Below are positions 55,983-64,000 of a stretch of 64,000 bases of DNA, piece after piece (position 1 is the stretch's first letter; each line of letters starts with the position of its first letter). Source of the stretch: CAVXXB01 sp963765585 (GTDB lineage: Bacteria > Calditrichota > Calditrichia > JAJRVZ01); the NCBI GenBank assembly GCA_963765585.1, contig CAVXXB010000022.1, forward strand, positions 105,662-169,661, written 5' to 3'. A program made the position numbers and the translations under genes. The notes under the pieces are model-generated. The model worked only from the letters and a program-made list of their open reading frames with translations. It made no database searches and was not told the DNA's origin.

Positions 55983-56431
55983 TTTTCCCCCTGTTTGATA
56001 TTACTTTTCTCTAATGACTCAGAGCCTGTCTGAGAAGGAAATTTTTTGCCATCTTTCATCACACCCCACTTCCAGATCGGCACGTCCTTTTTTAGTTGTA
56101 CGATAAACCAATCCAATGCAGTCAATCCTTCTGTTCTGTGACCCGACCATATTACAATTCGTACCGAAATCTCACCCACCCGCACTAATCCGACTCTGTG
56201 GATACAACTGATTTCACTGATACCAAATTTTGCTACCGTTTGCTCTGCCAGTTCATTCAGTTTTTTTTCTGTCATTCCCGGATAATGTTCATATTCCAGG
56301 CCAATAATATCCTCATTATTTTCAATCCTGCGAACCCGGCCGTGAAATATAATTTCGGATCCTTCATTCTCATGAGAATCATCAGGTTCAAGCGCTGGAA
56401 TTTCATGTGATGTCAATTCAACCCGGATCAT
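55979..56431 (-). CDS. moaE: Molybdopterin synthase catalytic subunit MoaE
   Basis: The 150-residue subunit, with MoaD, inserts sulfur into precursor Z to make molybdopterin. Family segments are GSEIIFHGRVRRIENNEDI, LEYEHYPGMTEKKLNELA, CIHRVGLVRVGEISVRI and the C-terminal WKWGVMKDGKKF, with the lysines expected near the active site. It starts one base after moaD and overlaps the PIG-L gene. Confidence 0.93.
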   Translation of the reverse strand: MIRVELTSHEIPALEPDDSHENEGSEIIFHGRVRRIENNEDIIGLEYEHYPGMTEKKLNELAEQTVAKFGISEISCIHRVGLVRVGEISVRIVIWSGHRTEGLTALDWFIVQLKKDVPIWKWGVMKDGKKFPSQTGSESLEKSNIKQGEN

Positions 56432-56432
56432 A

Positions 56433-56678
56433 TCACCCCCCCTGAACCGGTGGTATCAGGGCAATTTCATCGTCCTGATGAATTTTTTTTGGCTCAGATA
56501 CAAATTCATGATTGAGTGCAATTCTGAAGGGCATCGCAGCAATATCAGGGCCACCCTTCAACCGGATCTTTTCTTCCAGTTCCCGGGTTGTATCACCAGC
56601 TGAGAAATCTATTTCAATTTCATCACAATTAAGCGCATATTTAAGATGCGAAAACAATTTTACTTTAATTACCGACAT
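56433..56678 (-). CDS. moaD: Molybdopterin synthase sulfur carrier MoaD
   Basis: The 81-residue ubiquitin-like protein ends in the required PPVQGG, whose terminal Gly is thiocarboxylated. Other family words are VKLFSHLKYAL and PFRIALNHEFV, then HQDDEIALIPPV. It lies between the TauE-like gene and moaE. Confidence 0.93.
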   Translation of the reverse strand: MSVIKVKLFSHLKYALNCDEIEIDFSAGDTTRELEEKIRLKGGPDIAAMPFRIALNHEFVSEPKKIHQDDEIALIPPVQGG

Positions 56679-56685
56679 CGATACC

Positions 56686-57459
56686 TCATACTAATTTCCG
56701 GGTGATAAACACAATGGCAATTATGATCGCTACACCCAGGATTCTTTGTATAATTATTGGCTTAAATTTAAATGATCCAAAATATGATCCAATGTATCCG
56801 CCCAAAATAACGGCGATTGCCATTGGAATTACAATATCAAAATCCATCGCACCTCTTTGAACCCTGGCGATAAGCCCCGCTAATGAATTAACCCAGATAA
56901 AAACGGCGCCGGCAGCAGCCGCTTCTTTTTCCCCGGCAATCGAAAACATTATCAACAGCGGTACCAGGTAAATTCCTCCCCCGATTCCGACAATACCGGC
57001 AATAAATCCCAGTATTCCCCCCAGAAACAATGAAAAGAGTATCTTCTGGATTTTGTTCAACTGGATTCTGATTGACAATGTACCCCAAAAATAAATACGG
57101 AAAACAACCAGAGTCAGGGTTAGTAACAACAATCCAAGAAATATTTCCTGGGATATCTCCAAAGCCCCACCCAGATAGGCCATGGGAACAGAAGTAAAAA
57201 GAAAGGGTAATATGATATGCATTTTAATATGACCGTTTCGGCCAAAATTTATCATGCCAATAAAAGTAACAATTAAATTCAGGGTTAGAGAAATACTCGG
57301 AATTAAAACATAATTTAGCCCGGCAATGGTCATTAACGCTGTATATGTAGATCCGCCGCCAAGACCGACGCTCGAGTAGAGCATGGCAACAAGCACAAAA
57401 ACCAGGGAAAGGAAAATAATTAAAGTCTGCGATGATCCGATTGTTGCTTCTGCGGTCAC
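56686..57459 (-). CDS. TauE/SafE-family anion permease
   Basis: The 257-residue protein has about eight membrane helices with the TauE/SafE repeats GLGGGSTYTALMTIAGL and GIVGIGGGIYLVPLLIMF. The family moves sulfite, sulfonates or other anions. It overlaps moaC by four bases and precedes moaD, so it is embedded in the cofactor operon. A role in sulfur- or oxyanion supply, or in exporting sulfite from a sulfite-type enzyme, is inference only. Confidence 0.88.
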   Translation of the reverse strand: MTAEATIGSSQTLIIFLSLVFVLVAMLYSSVGLGGGSTYTALMTIAGLNYVLIPSISLTLNLIVTFIGMINFGRNGHIKMHIILPFLFTSVPMAYLGGALEISQEIFLGLLLLTLTLVVFRIYFWGTLSIRIQLNKIQKILFSLFLGGILGFIAGIVGIGGGIYLVPLLIMFSIAGEKEAAAAGAVFIWVNSLAGLIARVQRGAMDFDIVIPMAIAVILGGYIGSYFGSFKFKPIIIQRILGVAIIIAIVFITRKLV

Positions 57460-57911
57460 TGAGATTTACCCCCGGTCTTTTTAATCAGGCAGATATCCCC
57501 GATTTGCATTGTTTTATCAACCGCTTTGCACATATCATAAATGGTTAGGGCCGCAATACTAACGGCCGTCAGTGCTTCCATCTCAACTCCGGTGGCGTCT
57601 TTTGCTATCGCCGTACAATTTATACGGATACCATTTTCAATTAATTCAAATTGTAAATCGATCCAGCTAAGATTTATCTGATGACAGAGCGGAATCAATT
57701 CAGATGTTTTTTTTGCAGCCTGAATCGCAGTTAGTTTTGCCGTAGTTAGCACATTTCCTTTGGGCGCTTTGCCAGATTTGATTTTATCCAGAGTCTCTTT
57801 CTGCATCCGGATAAATCCCTGTGCGATTGCCGTTCGTTTTGATAATATTTTTTCGGATACATCAACCATTTTGATGTCGCCTTGTTCATCGAGATGTGAA
57901 AAGCTGTTCAT
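57456..57911 (-). CDS. moaC: Cyclic pyranopterin monophosphate synthase MoaC
   Basis: The 151-residue enzyme completes precursor Z formation with MoaA. Characteristic segments are SFSHLDEQGDIKMVDVSEK, AKAPKGN-like GKAPKGNVLTTAKLTAIQ, KKTSELIPLCHQINLS, GVEMEALTAVSIAALTIYDM and CKAVDKTMQIGDICLIKKTG. The ATG at 57911 with AAGGA just upstream is preferred to a GTG at 57935. Confidence 0.94.
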   Translation of the reverse strand: MNSFSHLDEQGDIKMVDVSEKILSKRTAIAQGFIRMQKETLDKIKSGKAPKGNVLTTAKLTAIQAAKKTSELIPLCHQINLSWIDLQFELIENGIRINCTAIAKDATGVEMEALTAVSIAALTIYDMCKAVDKTMQIGDICLIKKTGGKSQ

Positions 57912-57927
57912 ATAATTTCCTTCCGGC

Positions 57928-58954
57928 TTAGCCACCGATTTGCGTCATACTGTTACGCTGTTTGACATTCGGCTTGCGTTGTGCCTCCCACCCATCTTTC
58001 AGTTTTTTTCCCATGGTTTCTTTAAAGAATCCAATAAGGTCATCATCTGTTGCGCCGGATCGTAATAGTTTCAGAACGTCATATTCCTCTTCTGCATACA
58101 GGCAATTCCGAATCTTTCCATCTGCTGTGAGACGGATTCTGGAACAATTTCCGCATAAGCTACGGGTGTATGAGGGAATCAGGGCAATTTTACCTTTGTA
58201 ACCCGGAACACGGTATACATGTTGCTCGGTTGATGATCCGTCTGCCTGATGCAATTCAGGATATATCTCATTTATCATATTCTGCATAAGCTTCCACACC
58301 AAAAAAATGACCCGTTTTCCAGATCTGGTGGGCATCAAAAGGCATTAACTCGATAAATCTCACCGTCATATCATTTTCTTTTGTGAGCTCGATAAAGGCA
58401 GGTATTTCATCTTCATTAAAATTACGCATAACAACCGTATTAATTTTAACAGATTTAAAACCGCCATTAAGCGCCATGGTAATACCTTTTCGGACCTGTT
58501 CAAGACCCGGCCGTCGCGAAATTTTTTCAAAACGCTCGGCTATTAAGGTATCCAGACTAATATTGAGACCATGTAATCCGGCTTTCTCCAGCTGCTTGAT
58601 TTTTTCTGGTAAGAAAATGCCATTGGTTGTCAGATGAACCGAATCCACTCCCGGAGTACTTACGGTATTGGCAATAATGGATACAAGATCTTTACGGAGT
58701 AGCGGCTCCCCACCAGTATACCTTATCTTTGAAACACCGTGCTGTGACAGGACATCTACGATGCGTTTTATTTCATCAATAGTCAATATGTTTTTCGCAC
58801 GAGAGAAGGTAATACCTTTCTCCGGCATACAATAGACACAACGTAAATTGCAACGTTCACATACGGCAATCCTTAAATAATCGAAAGTACGCCCAAACGT
58901 ATCCTGGATTTTTGAAACCATATTATTGGAGTTATGTGAATTTTTTTCCGGCAT
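57928..58954 (-). CDS. moaA: GTP 3',8-cyclase MoaA (frameshifted)
   Basis: About 341 residues when repaired. This radical SAM enzyme starts molybdenum-cofactor synthesis from GTP. The N-terminal cluster motif is CERCNLRCVYC, then YTGGEPLLRKDL and TTNGIFL. The C-terminal cluster region has SLCGNCSRIRLTADGKIRNC and the protein ends in the conserved Gly-Gly. The frame breaks between FDAHQIWKTGH and KLMQNMINEIYPEL, at or close to the seven-base A-run 58301-58307. Removing one base there, or one of GG just beyond, rejoins it. An assembly indel is likely, since both ends are intact. Confidence 0.92.
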
Positions 58955-59075
58955 AAAAGTCGGGTTCGCTTTTTCTTATGTACTATGGAATCCTGTGCCT
59001 GCTTGTTTCCGGGAATTCTGACAGGCAGAACAATATTATTGTATCACAGAGGAGATAACATACAAAATTAGCAGA

Positions 59076-60140
59076 TTATTTCACAGGGAAAAATTGGTGC
59101 GGGCTATAGCCGGCATTCTTCAGTATCTCTGAATTTTTATCGATAAACTCGCTGATCTGTTCGGTGGTAACCACATACGTAATGCCATAAAATATACTCT
59201 CATAGGTGCCTACTTTTGCTTCACCGGTATATATGTCCTGAGGCGATGATTCCAATATTCGAAATGACTTTTCCGGAGCGAGATACAATTTCGTTTCGGC
59301 TGGCACCGATTTGGCCATGCCAACCAGTTCATAATTGGGTACACCATCGCGAATGGCCACCACTATGCCGCCACTAAATCCGCGATTAAATACCGCGTCA
59401 ATCACAAATGTGTCGTCTCCACGCCTGGGAGGCTGACTAACTAAGCCACGTGTGATCATTTTTTCCCCGCGCGGAAATCCAACAACATAAATAAATGTGC
59501 CCCAATTTAACTCTGTCGATCGGCCTTTCGGATATTTGAATACCGGCACTGTCAGCGAAATATCCATCTGCAAAGATTTGCCGATCAGAGCAATATCATT
59601 TTTTTTGTCCATGGCTAAAATCTTAAAATCGCTGCCCAGCATAAAATCTATGATATTAATATTTTGTCTGATTTTAAAAGCTACGGTTTTGATAATATTG
59701 GTTTCCCGGCCATCAGGATCACGATAGTAAGCGATAATTGTGTCTGGAAAATGCACAATGTGGGCGCAGGTGAGCAATGCCACAGTCCGGTTTTCCGTGT
59801 ATACTACAGTTGCTGTTCCGGTAGCGGGTTGATTGAAATGGTATTTACTAATCGCATGTTCTTCAATACTATCTTCATTAATATTCGCATCGATCAGTTG
59901 GCTGGCGGCATCAAATTCATAACTCTCGTAAAAAGCAATCGTGCTGAGCAACTTAACGGATGAAAGAATATCCTCTAAAGATTCCGATGTTGGTTTCGCA
60001 GGAAACTCGGAATCATATAGACCATCGGTATGCTCCTCACCCTTCACATGATGAATTTCCTTTGTACAGCTAAACAGAAATACTGTAAAAAGGGTGATAG
60101 TCAGATTGAGAATTATGCTATATTTTGATGTCTTCATCAT
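59076..60140 (-). CDS. Trypsin-like serine protease lipoprotein
   Basis: About 354 residues. It has a lipoprotein leader (ILNLTITLFTVFLFSCTKE) and a trypsin-like domain with the triad visible: His in ALLTCAHIVHF, Asp in DKKNDIALIGK and Ser in FNRGFSGGIVVAI. There is no PDZ domain. It is probably a periplasmic or outer-membrane protease of the S1C/S1 group. Of two adjacent ATGs, 60140 and 60137, either is possible. It is a single gene with repeats upstream; the substrate is unknown. Confidence 0.8.
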   Translation of the reverse strand: MMKTSKYSIILNLTITLFTVFLFSCTKEIHHVKGEEHTDGLYDSEFPAKPTSESLEDILSSVKLLSTIAFYESYEFDAASQLIDANINEDSIEEHAISKYHFNQPATGTATVVYTENRTVALLTCAHIVHFPDTIIAYYRDPDGRETNIIKTVAFKIRQNINIIDFMLGSDFKILAMDKKNDIALIGKSLQMDISLTVPVFKYPKGRSTELNWGTFIYVVGFPRGEKMITRGLVSQPPRRGDDTFVIDAVFNRGFSGGIVVAIRDGVPNYELVGMAKSVPAETKLYLAPEKSFRILESSPQDIYTGEAKVGTYESIFYGITYVVTTEQISEFIDKNSEILKNAGYSPHQFFPVK

Positions 60141-60659
60141 GATTTCCATTAAACCACAGCAAATCTGGTTATAGTCCCTCATATCTAAATTATATTTTGA
60201 TTAACCACAAAGAGCACAAATTACACCAGAACATTTATAACAAATGTCCAATGTCAAAATCCAAATGCCAAGTCAATCTCCAATGTCCAATGATATGGAT
60301 ATACTGTTTTTTAGACATTTGATTTTGGACATTCATTTGACATTCGGGCTTGGTCATTGGGCATTATTCCTGTGTTCTGTTCTCGTTAAATTTAATCAAG
60401 CTCCATCCTCATCGTGGTTAATAAACCGAATATAAATCTATATTTAAAATATTCAAATTTTATCTTCTTTTATATCAACACACATTCATCATTCTTAATA
60501 ATCTTTTTTCTCTGTTCCGCTTGGTAAAACTTCGTGCTCTTCGTGAACTTCGTGGTGAAAATAATTATTGATCCAAGCTCCAAAAAAAAAGCATACCCAA
60601 ATGACTTTCATATGGATACGCTTTTTTTGTGTTTATGTTATAAAATCAGAGATATTTTA
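60141..60659. other. Repeat-rich intergenic gap
   Basis: No gene seen. It carries AACCACAAAGAGCACAAA text (about 60203), repeated ATGTCCAATGTC / CCAATGTCC words (60243-60297), the GGGCTTGGTCATTGG word (60346-60360, also at 39841), a CTTCGTG repeat (about 60528-60553) and a terminator for sdhB (60582-60628). Confidence 0.65.
60582..60628 (-). terminator. Intrinsic terminator of the sdh operon
   Basis: On the minus strand GCGTATCC and GGGTATGC pair with two G-U bonds around an 18-base loop, followed by nine T. The A-run on the near side makes it symmetrical. It lies 32 bases beyond the sdhB stop. Confidence 0.75.
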
Positions 60660-61412
60660 TCAGACCATTGCCTTCCAGTATTCTCTGCGCATCCTGGAAA
60701 TGGCTGTAATAGGAATCTCTTTCGGACAGACGACTTCACACTCGCCATGATTGGAACAGGCACCAAACATCTCATCATCCATCTGGGCAGCCATTCGTGA
60801 TACACGCATCTTTGCCTCCGGCTGGCCCTGGGGTAACAATGCAAATTGTGATACTTTGGCTCCGACAAACAGGGCAGCAGATGCATTGGGACATGCTGCC
60901 ACACAAGCGCCACATCCGATACATGCCGCATAATCCATCGCCAGATCTGCATTTTCCTTTGGGACGGCAACGGTGCTGGCTTCCGGCACACCACCGGTAC
61001 GTACGGTGATATATCCACCAGTAGAAATTATCCGGTCAAAGGCCGAACGATCAACCACCAGATCTTTCAAGACCGGAAAACCTTTTGCCCGCCATGGTTC
61101 GATTGTGACGGTACTACCGTTTTTAAATTCCCGCATTCGCAATTCACAGGTAGTCGTTCCTCTTACCGGACCATGTGCCGTACCGTTAATCACCAAACCA
61201 CACATACCACAAATCCCTTCACGGCAATCATTATCAAACTCCACCGGTTCCTGCCCTTTAGCAATCAGATCTTCATTGAGGACATCCAGCATCTCAAGGA
61301 TTGACATATCGGGATTCACATCATCAACCGGATAGGTCTCAAATGTACCTTTGGCAGCTGTATTCTTTTGCCGCCAGACCTTCACATTTACAGATATATT
61401 TTTATTCTCCAT
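60660..61412 (-). CDS. sdhB: Succinate dehydrogenase/fumarate reductase iron-sulfur subunit
   Basis: The 250-residue subunit carries three iron-sulfur clusters. The [2Fe-2S] cysteines are in DCREGICGMCGLVING and GTTTC. The [4Fe-4S] and [3Fe-4S] sites are in CIGCGACVAACPNASAAL and CSNHGECEVVCPKEIP. The insertion pattern (KVSQFALLPQGQPE) matches the B-type enzymes of Bacteroidota and relatives. The ATG at 61412 has AAGGAG (61421-61426) eight bases upstream. It is the last gene of sdhCAB. Confidence 0.94.
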   Translation of the reverse strand: MENKNISVNVKVWRQKNTAAKGTFETYPVDDVNPDMSILEMLDVLNEDLIAKGQEPVEFDNDCREGICGMCGLVINGTAHGPVRGTTTCELRMREFKNGSTVTIEPWRAKGFPVLKDLVVDRSAFDRIISTGGYITVRTGGVPEASTVAVPKENADLAMDYAACIGCGACVAACPNASAALFVGAKVSQFALLPQGQPEAKMRVSRMAAQMDDEMFGACSNHGECEVVCPKEIPITAISRMRREYWKAMV

Positions 61413-61424
61413 CAATATCTCTCC

Positions 61425-63338
61425 TTACTTATAGCTTCGCTGGGTTGGGGTGACATTTTCAAATTCAAGCGGTTCTTTGTGCATTTCCCACTTCTGGCCC
61501 AGACCTTTAAATTCCCAGGCCGATACATAGGTGAAATTTTCGTCATCCCGTAAGGCTTCACCCTCTTCAGTCTGACTTTCTTCCCGGAAATGTCCGCCAC
61601 ATGACTCAACCCGGTCCAGGGCATCATGAGCCATGAGTTCACCCAGTTCCATATAATCTGCCACACGTCCGGCAAATTCAAGATTCTTATTCAGATTTTC
61701 CTTATCACCAACCACATTTACATTTTGCCAGAATTCATCTCGTAATTTCGGGATTTCCTGGATCGCTTTTTCCAATCCTGCTTTGTCGCGGCCCATGCCA
61801 ACATTATCCCATAATAATGTGCCTATCTCGCGGTGAAATTCTTTCACTGTCTTATTTCCTTTGATCGACAGTAGTTTTGTGTCCCGCTCCGAGGCATCAT
61901 TAACAGCCGCCTTAAATGCCTCATTTTCCGTATCCACTTTTTTCAACTCAGCACCGGCAAGATAATCTCCAATTGTGTATGGAATAACAAAATAGCCGTC
62001 CGACAGCCCCTGCATCAGTGCACTGGCACCCAAACGGTTGGCACCATGATCGGAGAAATTTGCCTCACCCAATACATGCAATCCGGGAATGGTACTCATC
62101 AGGTTATAATCGACCCAGAGTCCACCCATGGTATAATGTACCGCCGGAAAAATTCTCATTGGTACATTGTAGGCATCTTCATCGGTAATCATCTTATACA
62201 TTTCAAATAGATTACCATATCGCTCCTCAATTGTATGATGCCCCAATCGGTCGATCGCATCTTGAAAATCGAGGTAAACCGCCAATCCGGTTTCCCCTAC
62301 ACCGCGTCCCTCGTCACACACGGCCTTGGCGTTACGCGATGCCACATCACGTGGAACCATGTTGCCAAAAGTCGGATATCTGCGCTCCAGATAATAGTCG
62401 CGTTCGTCATCCGGTATATCACCCGGGGCACGTTTATCACCTACCTTCTTAGGTACCCAGACTCTTCCATCATTGCGAAGACTTTCGCTCATGAGCGTCA
62501 GTTTAGATTGATAGTCACCTGATTTGGGAATACAGGTGGGGTGAATCTGAACAAAGCAGGGATTGGCAAAATAAGCACCTTTTTTATGTGCCCGCCAGAT
62601 GGCCGTTGCATTTGAGTTCATTGCCAGGGTGGATAAATAATAGGCCGTACCATAACCTCCGGTTGCCAGAATCACCGCATCTGCGGCCCATGATTTATAT
62701 TCTCCTGTGACCAGATCACGGGTAATAATTCCCCGTGCTTTGCCATCTACCATGACCAGTTCCACCATTTCCTGGCGTGGAAACAGTTTAACCGAACCGA
62801 CATCCACCTGGCGCATCAGCGCGCTGTAGGCACCCAGAAGCAATTGCTGTCCGGTCTGACCTCTGGCATAAAAAGTCCTTGAGACCAATGCACCACCAAA
62901 TGTCCGGTTGGCAAACAATCCGCCATATTCACGGGCAAAGGGCACACCCTGCGCGGTACATTGATCAATTATACTATTACTCACCTCGGCCAGCCTGTAA
63001 ACATTGGCCTCCCTGGCCCGGTAATCACCGCCTTTTATTGTGTCATAAAAAAGACGAAAGACGCTATCGCCGTCATTCTGATAGTTTTTTGCTGCATTGA
63101 TTCCCCCCTGCGCACCAATACTATGCGCCCGGCGCGGAGAATCCTGGATACAAAAATTGAGTACATTATATCCTAATTCACCGAGTGATGCGGCAGCGGA
63201 CGCACCTCCAAGTCCTGTTCCGACAACTATCAGGGTAAATTTCCTTTTGTTATTAGGACTTACCACCTTCATATCAAATTTATGTTTTTCCCATTTTTCG
63301 GCCAGAGGGCCGCTGGGTACTTTTGATTCTAATTTCAT
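61425..63338 (-). CDS. sdhA: Succinate dehydrogenase/fumarate reductase flavoprotein subunit
   Basis: The 637-residue subunit oxidises succinate to fumarate with covalent FAD. The FAD-binding motif is VVGTGLGGASAAASLGELGY, the flavinylated His is in RRAHSIGAQGGINAAKNY, and active-site segments are HPTCIPKSGDYQSKL, YTMGGLWVDY and GANRLGASALMQGL. The ATG at 63338 is chosen, because GGGAGG lies upstream and the frame before it runs back through sdhC. It overlaps the sdhC stop by four bases. Confidence 0.95.
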   Translation of the reverse strand: MKLESKVPSGPLAEKWEKHKFDMKVVSPNNKRKFTLIVVGTGLGGASAAASLGELGYNVLNFCIQDSPRRAHSIGAQGGINAAKNYQNDGDSVFRLFYDTIKGGDYRAREANVYRLAEVSNSIIDQCTAQGVPFAREYGGLFANRTFGGALVSRTFYARGQTGQQLLLGAYSALMRQVDVGSVKLFPRQEMVELVMVDGKARGIITRDLVTGEYKSWAADAVILATGGYGTAYYLSTLAMNSNATAIWRAHKKGAYFANPCFVQIHPTCIPKSGDYQSKLTLMSESLRNDGRVWVPKKVGDKRAPGDIPDDERDYYLERRYPTFGNMVPRDVASRNAKAVCDEGRGVGETGLAVYLDFQDAIDRLGHHTIEERYGNLFEMYKMITDEDAYNVPMRIFPAVHYTMGGLWVDYNLMSTIPGLHVLGEANFSDHGANRLGASALMQGLSDGYFVIPYTIGDYLAGAELKKVDTENEAFKAAVNDASERDTKLLSIKGNKTVKEFHREIGTLLWDNVGMGRDKAGLEKAIQEIPKLRDEFWQNVNVVGDKENLNKNLEFAGRVADYMELGELMAHDALDRVESCGGHFREESQTEEGEALRDDENFTYVSAWEFKGLGQKWEMHKEPLEFENVTPTQRSYK

Positions 63339-64000
63339 AGGGAACCTCCCGAGATAAAGAAAATCACCACTGGCAGCAGAACAAATCCAAAACCCATTAT
63401 CACCGCAAAAACATACCCAAATCCCTGTGCAAGACGCGTAAAACGGGGACCACTGATGCCCAGAGATTGGAAAGCGCTCCATACCCCATGGCTGGTATGA
63501 TACCCTAATAATACCATGACAATAATATAGAAAATAACATTCCAGATATTAGAAAAGTACTGATAAACAACCGTGTATAGATCGCGAATAACCACACCAT
63601 CTTTGGTTGTGTACATGATTATTTCACCAAATTTAAAATGAAAAAGGTGCAGGACCGTAAATACAATGATGATCAGATCCTGTCCAGATCATGGTCACCG
63701 AGGCGAATGATTTGCGACTGGTATGTCCGGCATTTTTTGAGACTTTATAATTGTCGGGCCGGGCGCGCCAGTTGCCAAGCGTTACATATACCGCATAAAA
63801 AAAGTGAATAAGAAATATCGAACCGAGAATAAACTCGGCAAAATAAATCAAGGTACCCAGACTTTGTAAAAAATGGGCATATTTGTTAAATGGATCTTTG
63901 TCTGGTGAAAGTAGCGTCAGATTTCCGACCAGATGAACGACGATAAATCCGCTCAGCATGAGACCGGAGAGCCCCATAAAGATCTTTTTGCCCAGAGTAG
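63335..64000 (-). CDS. sdhC: Succinate dehydrogenase cytochrome b subunit, B type (partial, frameshifted)
   Basis: The membrane anchor with five helices of the B-type (one protein, two haems) is visible, with haem-ligand regions FIVVHLVGNLTLL, LIHFFYAVYV, LIIIVFTVLHLFHF and GYHTSHGVWSAFQSLG. The 5' end lies outside the window; the frame is open to the edge (GKKIFMGLSGL). It breaks near 63674-63680: removing one base joins ASVTMIWTG to LIIIVFTVLHLF. The short second half alone would start at a non-native ATG, so an assembly indel is the simplest reading. Confidence 0.88.

Overview
The window is a typical stretch of a heterotrophic, aerobic or microaerobic Gram-negative chromosome, moderately AT-rich. 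Two secreted proteins end in a C-terminal sorting domain containing a YPNPFN motif, as used by type IX secretion. The respiratory genes are an intact-looking cbb3 oxidase cluster and a B-type succinate dehydrogenase/fumarate reductase. This combination suggests the FCB superphylum, probably outside core Bacteroidota (Calditrichota, Marinimicrobia or KSB1-like). That placement is inference. No rRNA, tRNA, CRISPR array, phage or complete transposon was recognised.

Layout. 1-3.0 kb: a GxxExxY gene remnant, then a LacI regulator divergent from xylulokinase around an operator. 3.0-13.2 kb: a CsgG-like envelope protein, a giant secreted beta-helix/Ig-repeat protein, a hotdog thioesterase, a complete GxxExxY gene bordered by inverted repeats, and a secreted M1 peptidase. 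13.4-18.9 kb: two small envelope proteins, then an overlapping solute-binding protein, histidine kinase and NtrC-type regulator. 19.1-23.1 kb: VanX-like dipeptidase, IlvE, a dipeptide epimerase and an NlpC/P60 hydrolase, which together suggest recycling of cell-wall peptides. 23.3-32.9 kb: TauE/DsbD-like protein, Rrf2 regulator, CcoI, CcoS, CcoN, CcoO, CcoQ, CcoP, CcoG, FixH and a cysteine-rich protein of unknown function. 33-40 kb: DUF2007, DNA glycosylase, periplasmic protein, SerA, SfsA, a saccharopine dehydrogenase-like protein and RlmB. 40-47.8 kb: a FadR-type regulator with its operator, then the complete beta-oxidation operon fadI-fadJ-acd-etfB-etfA. 48-55 kb: HNH nuclease, REC-GGDEF-EAL protein, Usp, thiamine-binding protein, MoeB, NfuA and a radical SAM enzyme. 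55.3-59 kb: a molybdenum-cofactor operon moaA-moaC-tauE-moaD-moaE-PIG-L. 59-64 kb: a trypsin-like lipoprotein and sdhCAB, with sdhC running off the right end.

Two properties cut across the window. First, about ten genes carry one-base frameshifts, including conserved housekeeping genes (serA, rlmB, moaA, sdhC, ccoG twice). Nearly all are an extra base in a short run of identical bases, which fits uncorrected indel errors in the assembly better than gene decay. Second, most intergenic gaps are filled with dispersed repeats: heptamer arrays, hairpins, MITE-like inverted repeats and low-complexity families. Several of these abut or supply the stop codon of a neighbouring gene. Four heptamer arrays of different unit sequence all carry the word GTCAAGT 24-29 bases downstream on the same strand. 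Those arrays and the GxxExxY unit bounded by inverted repeats are the least explained parts of the window.
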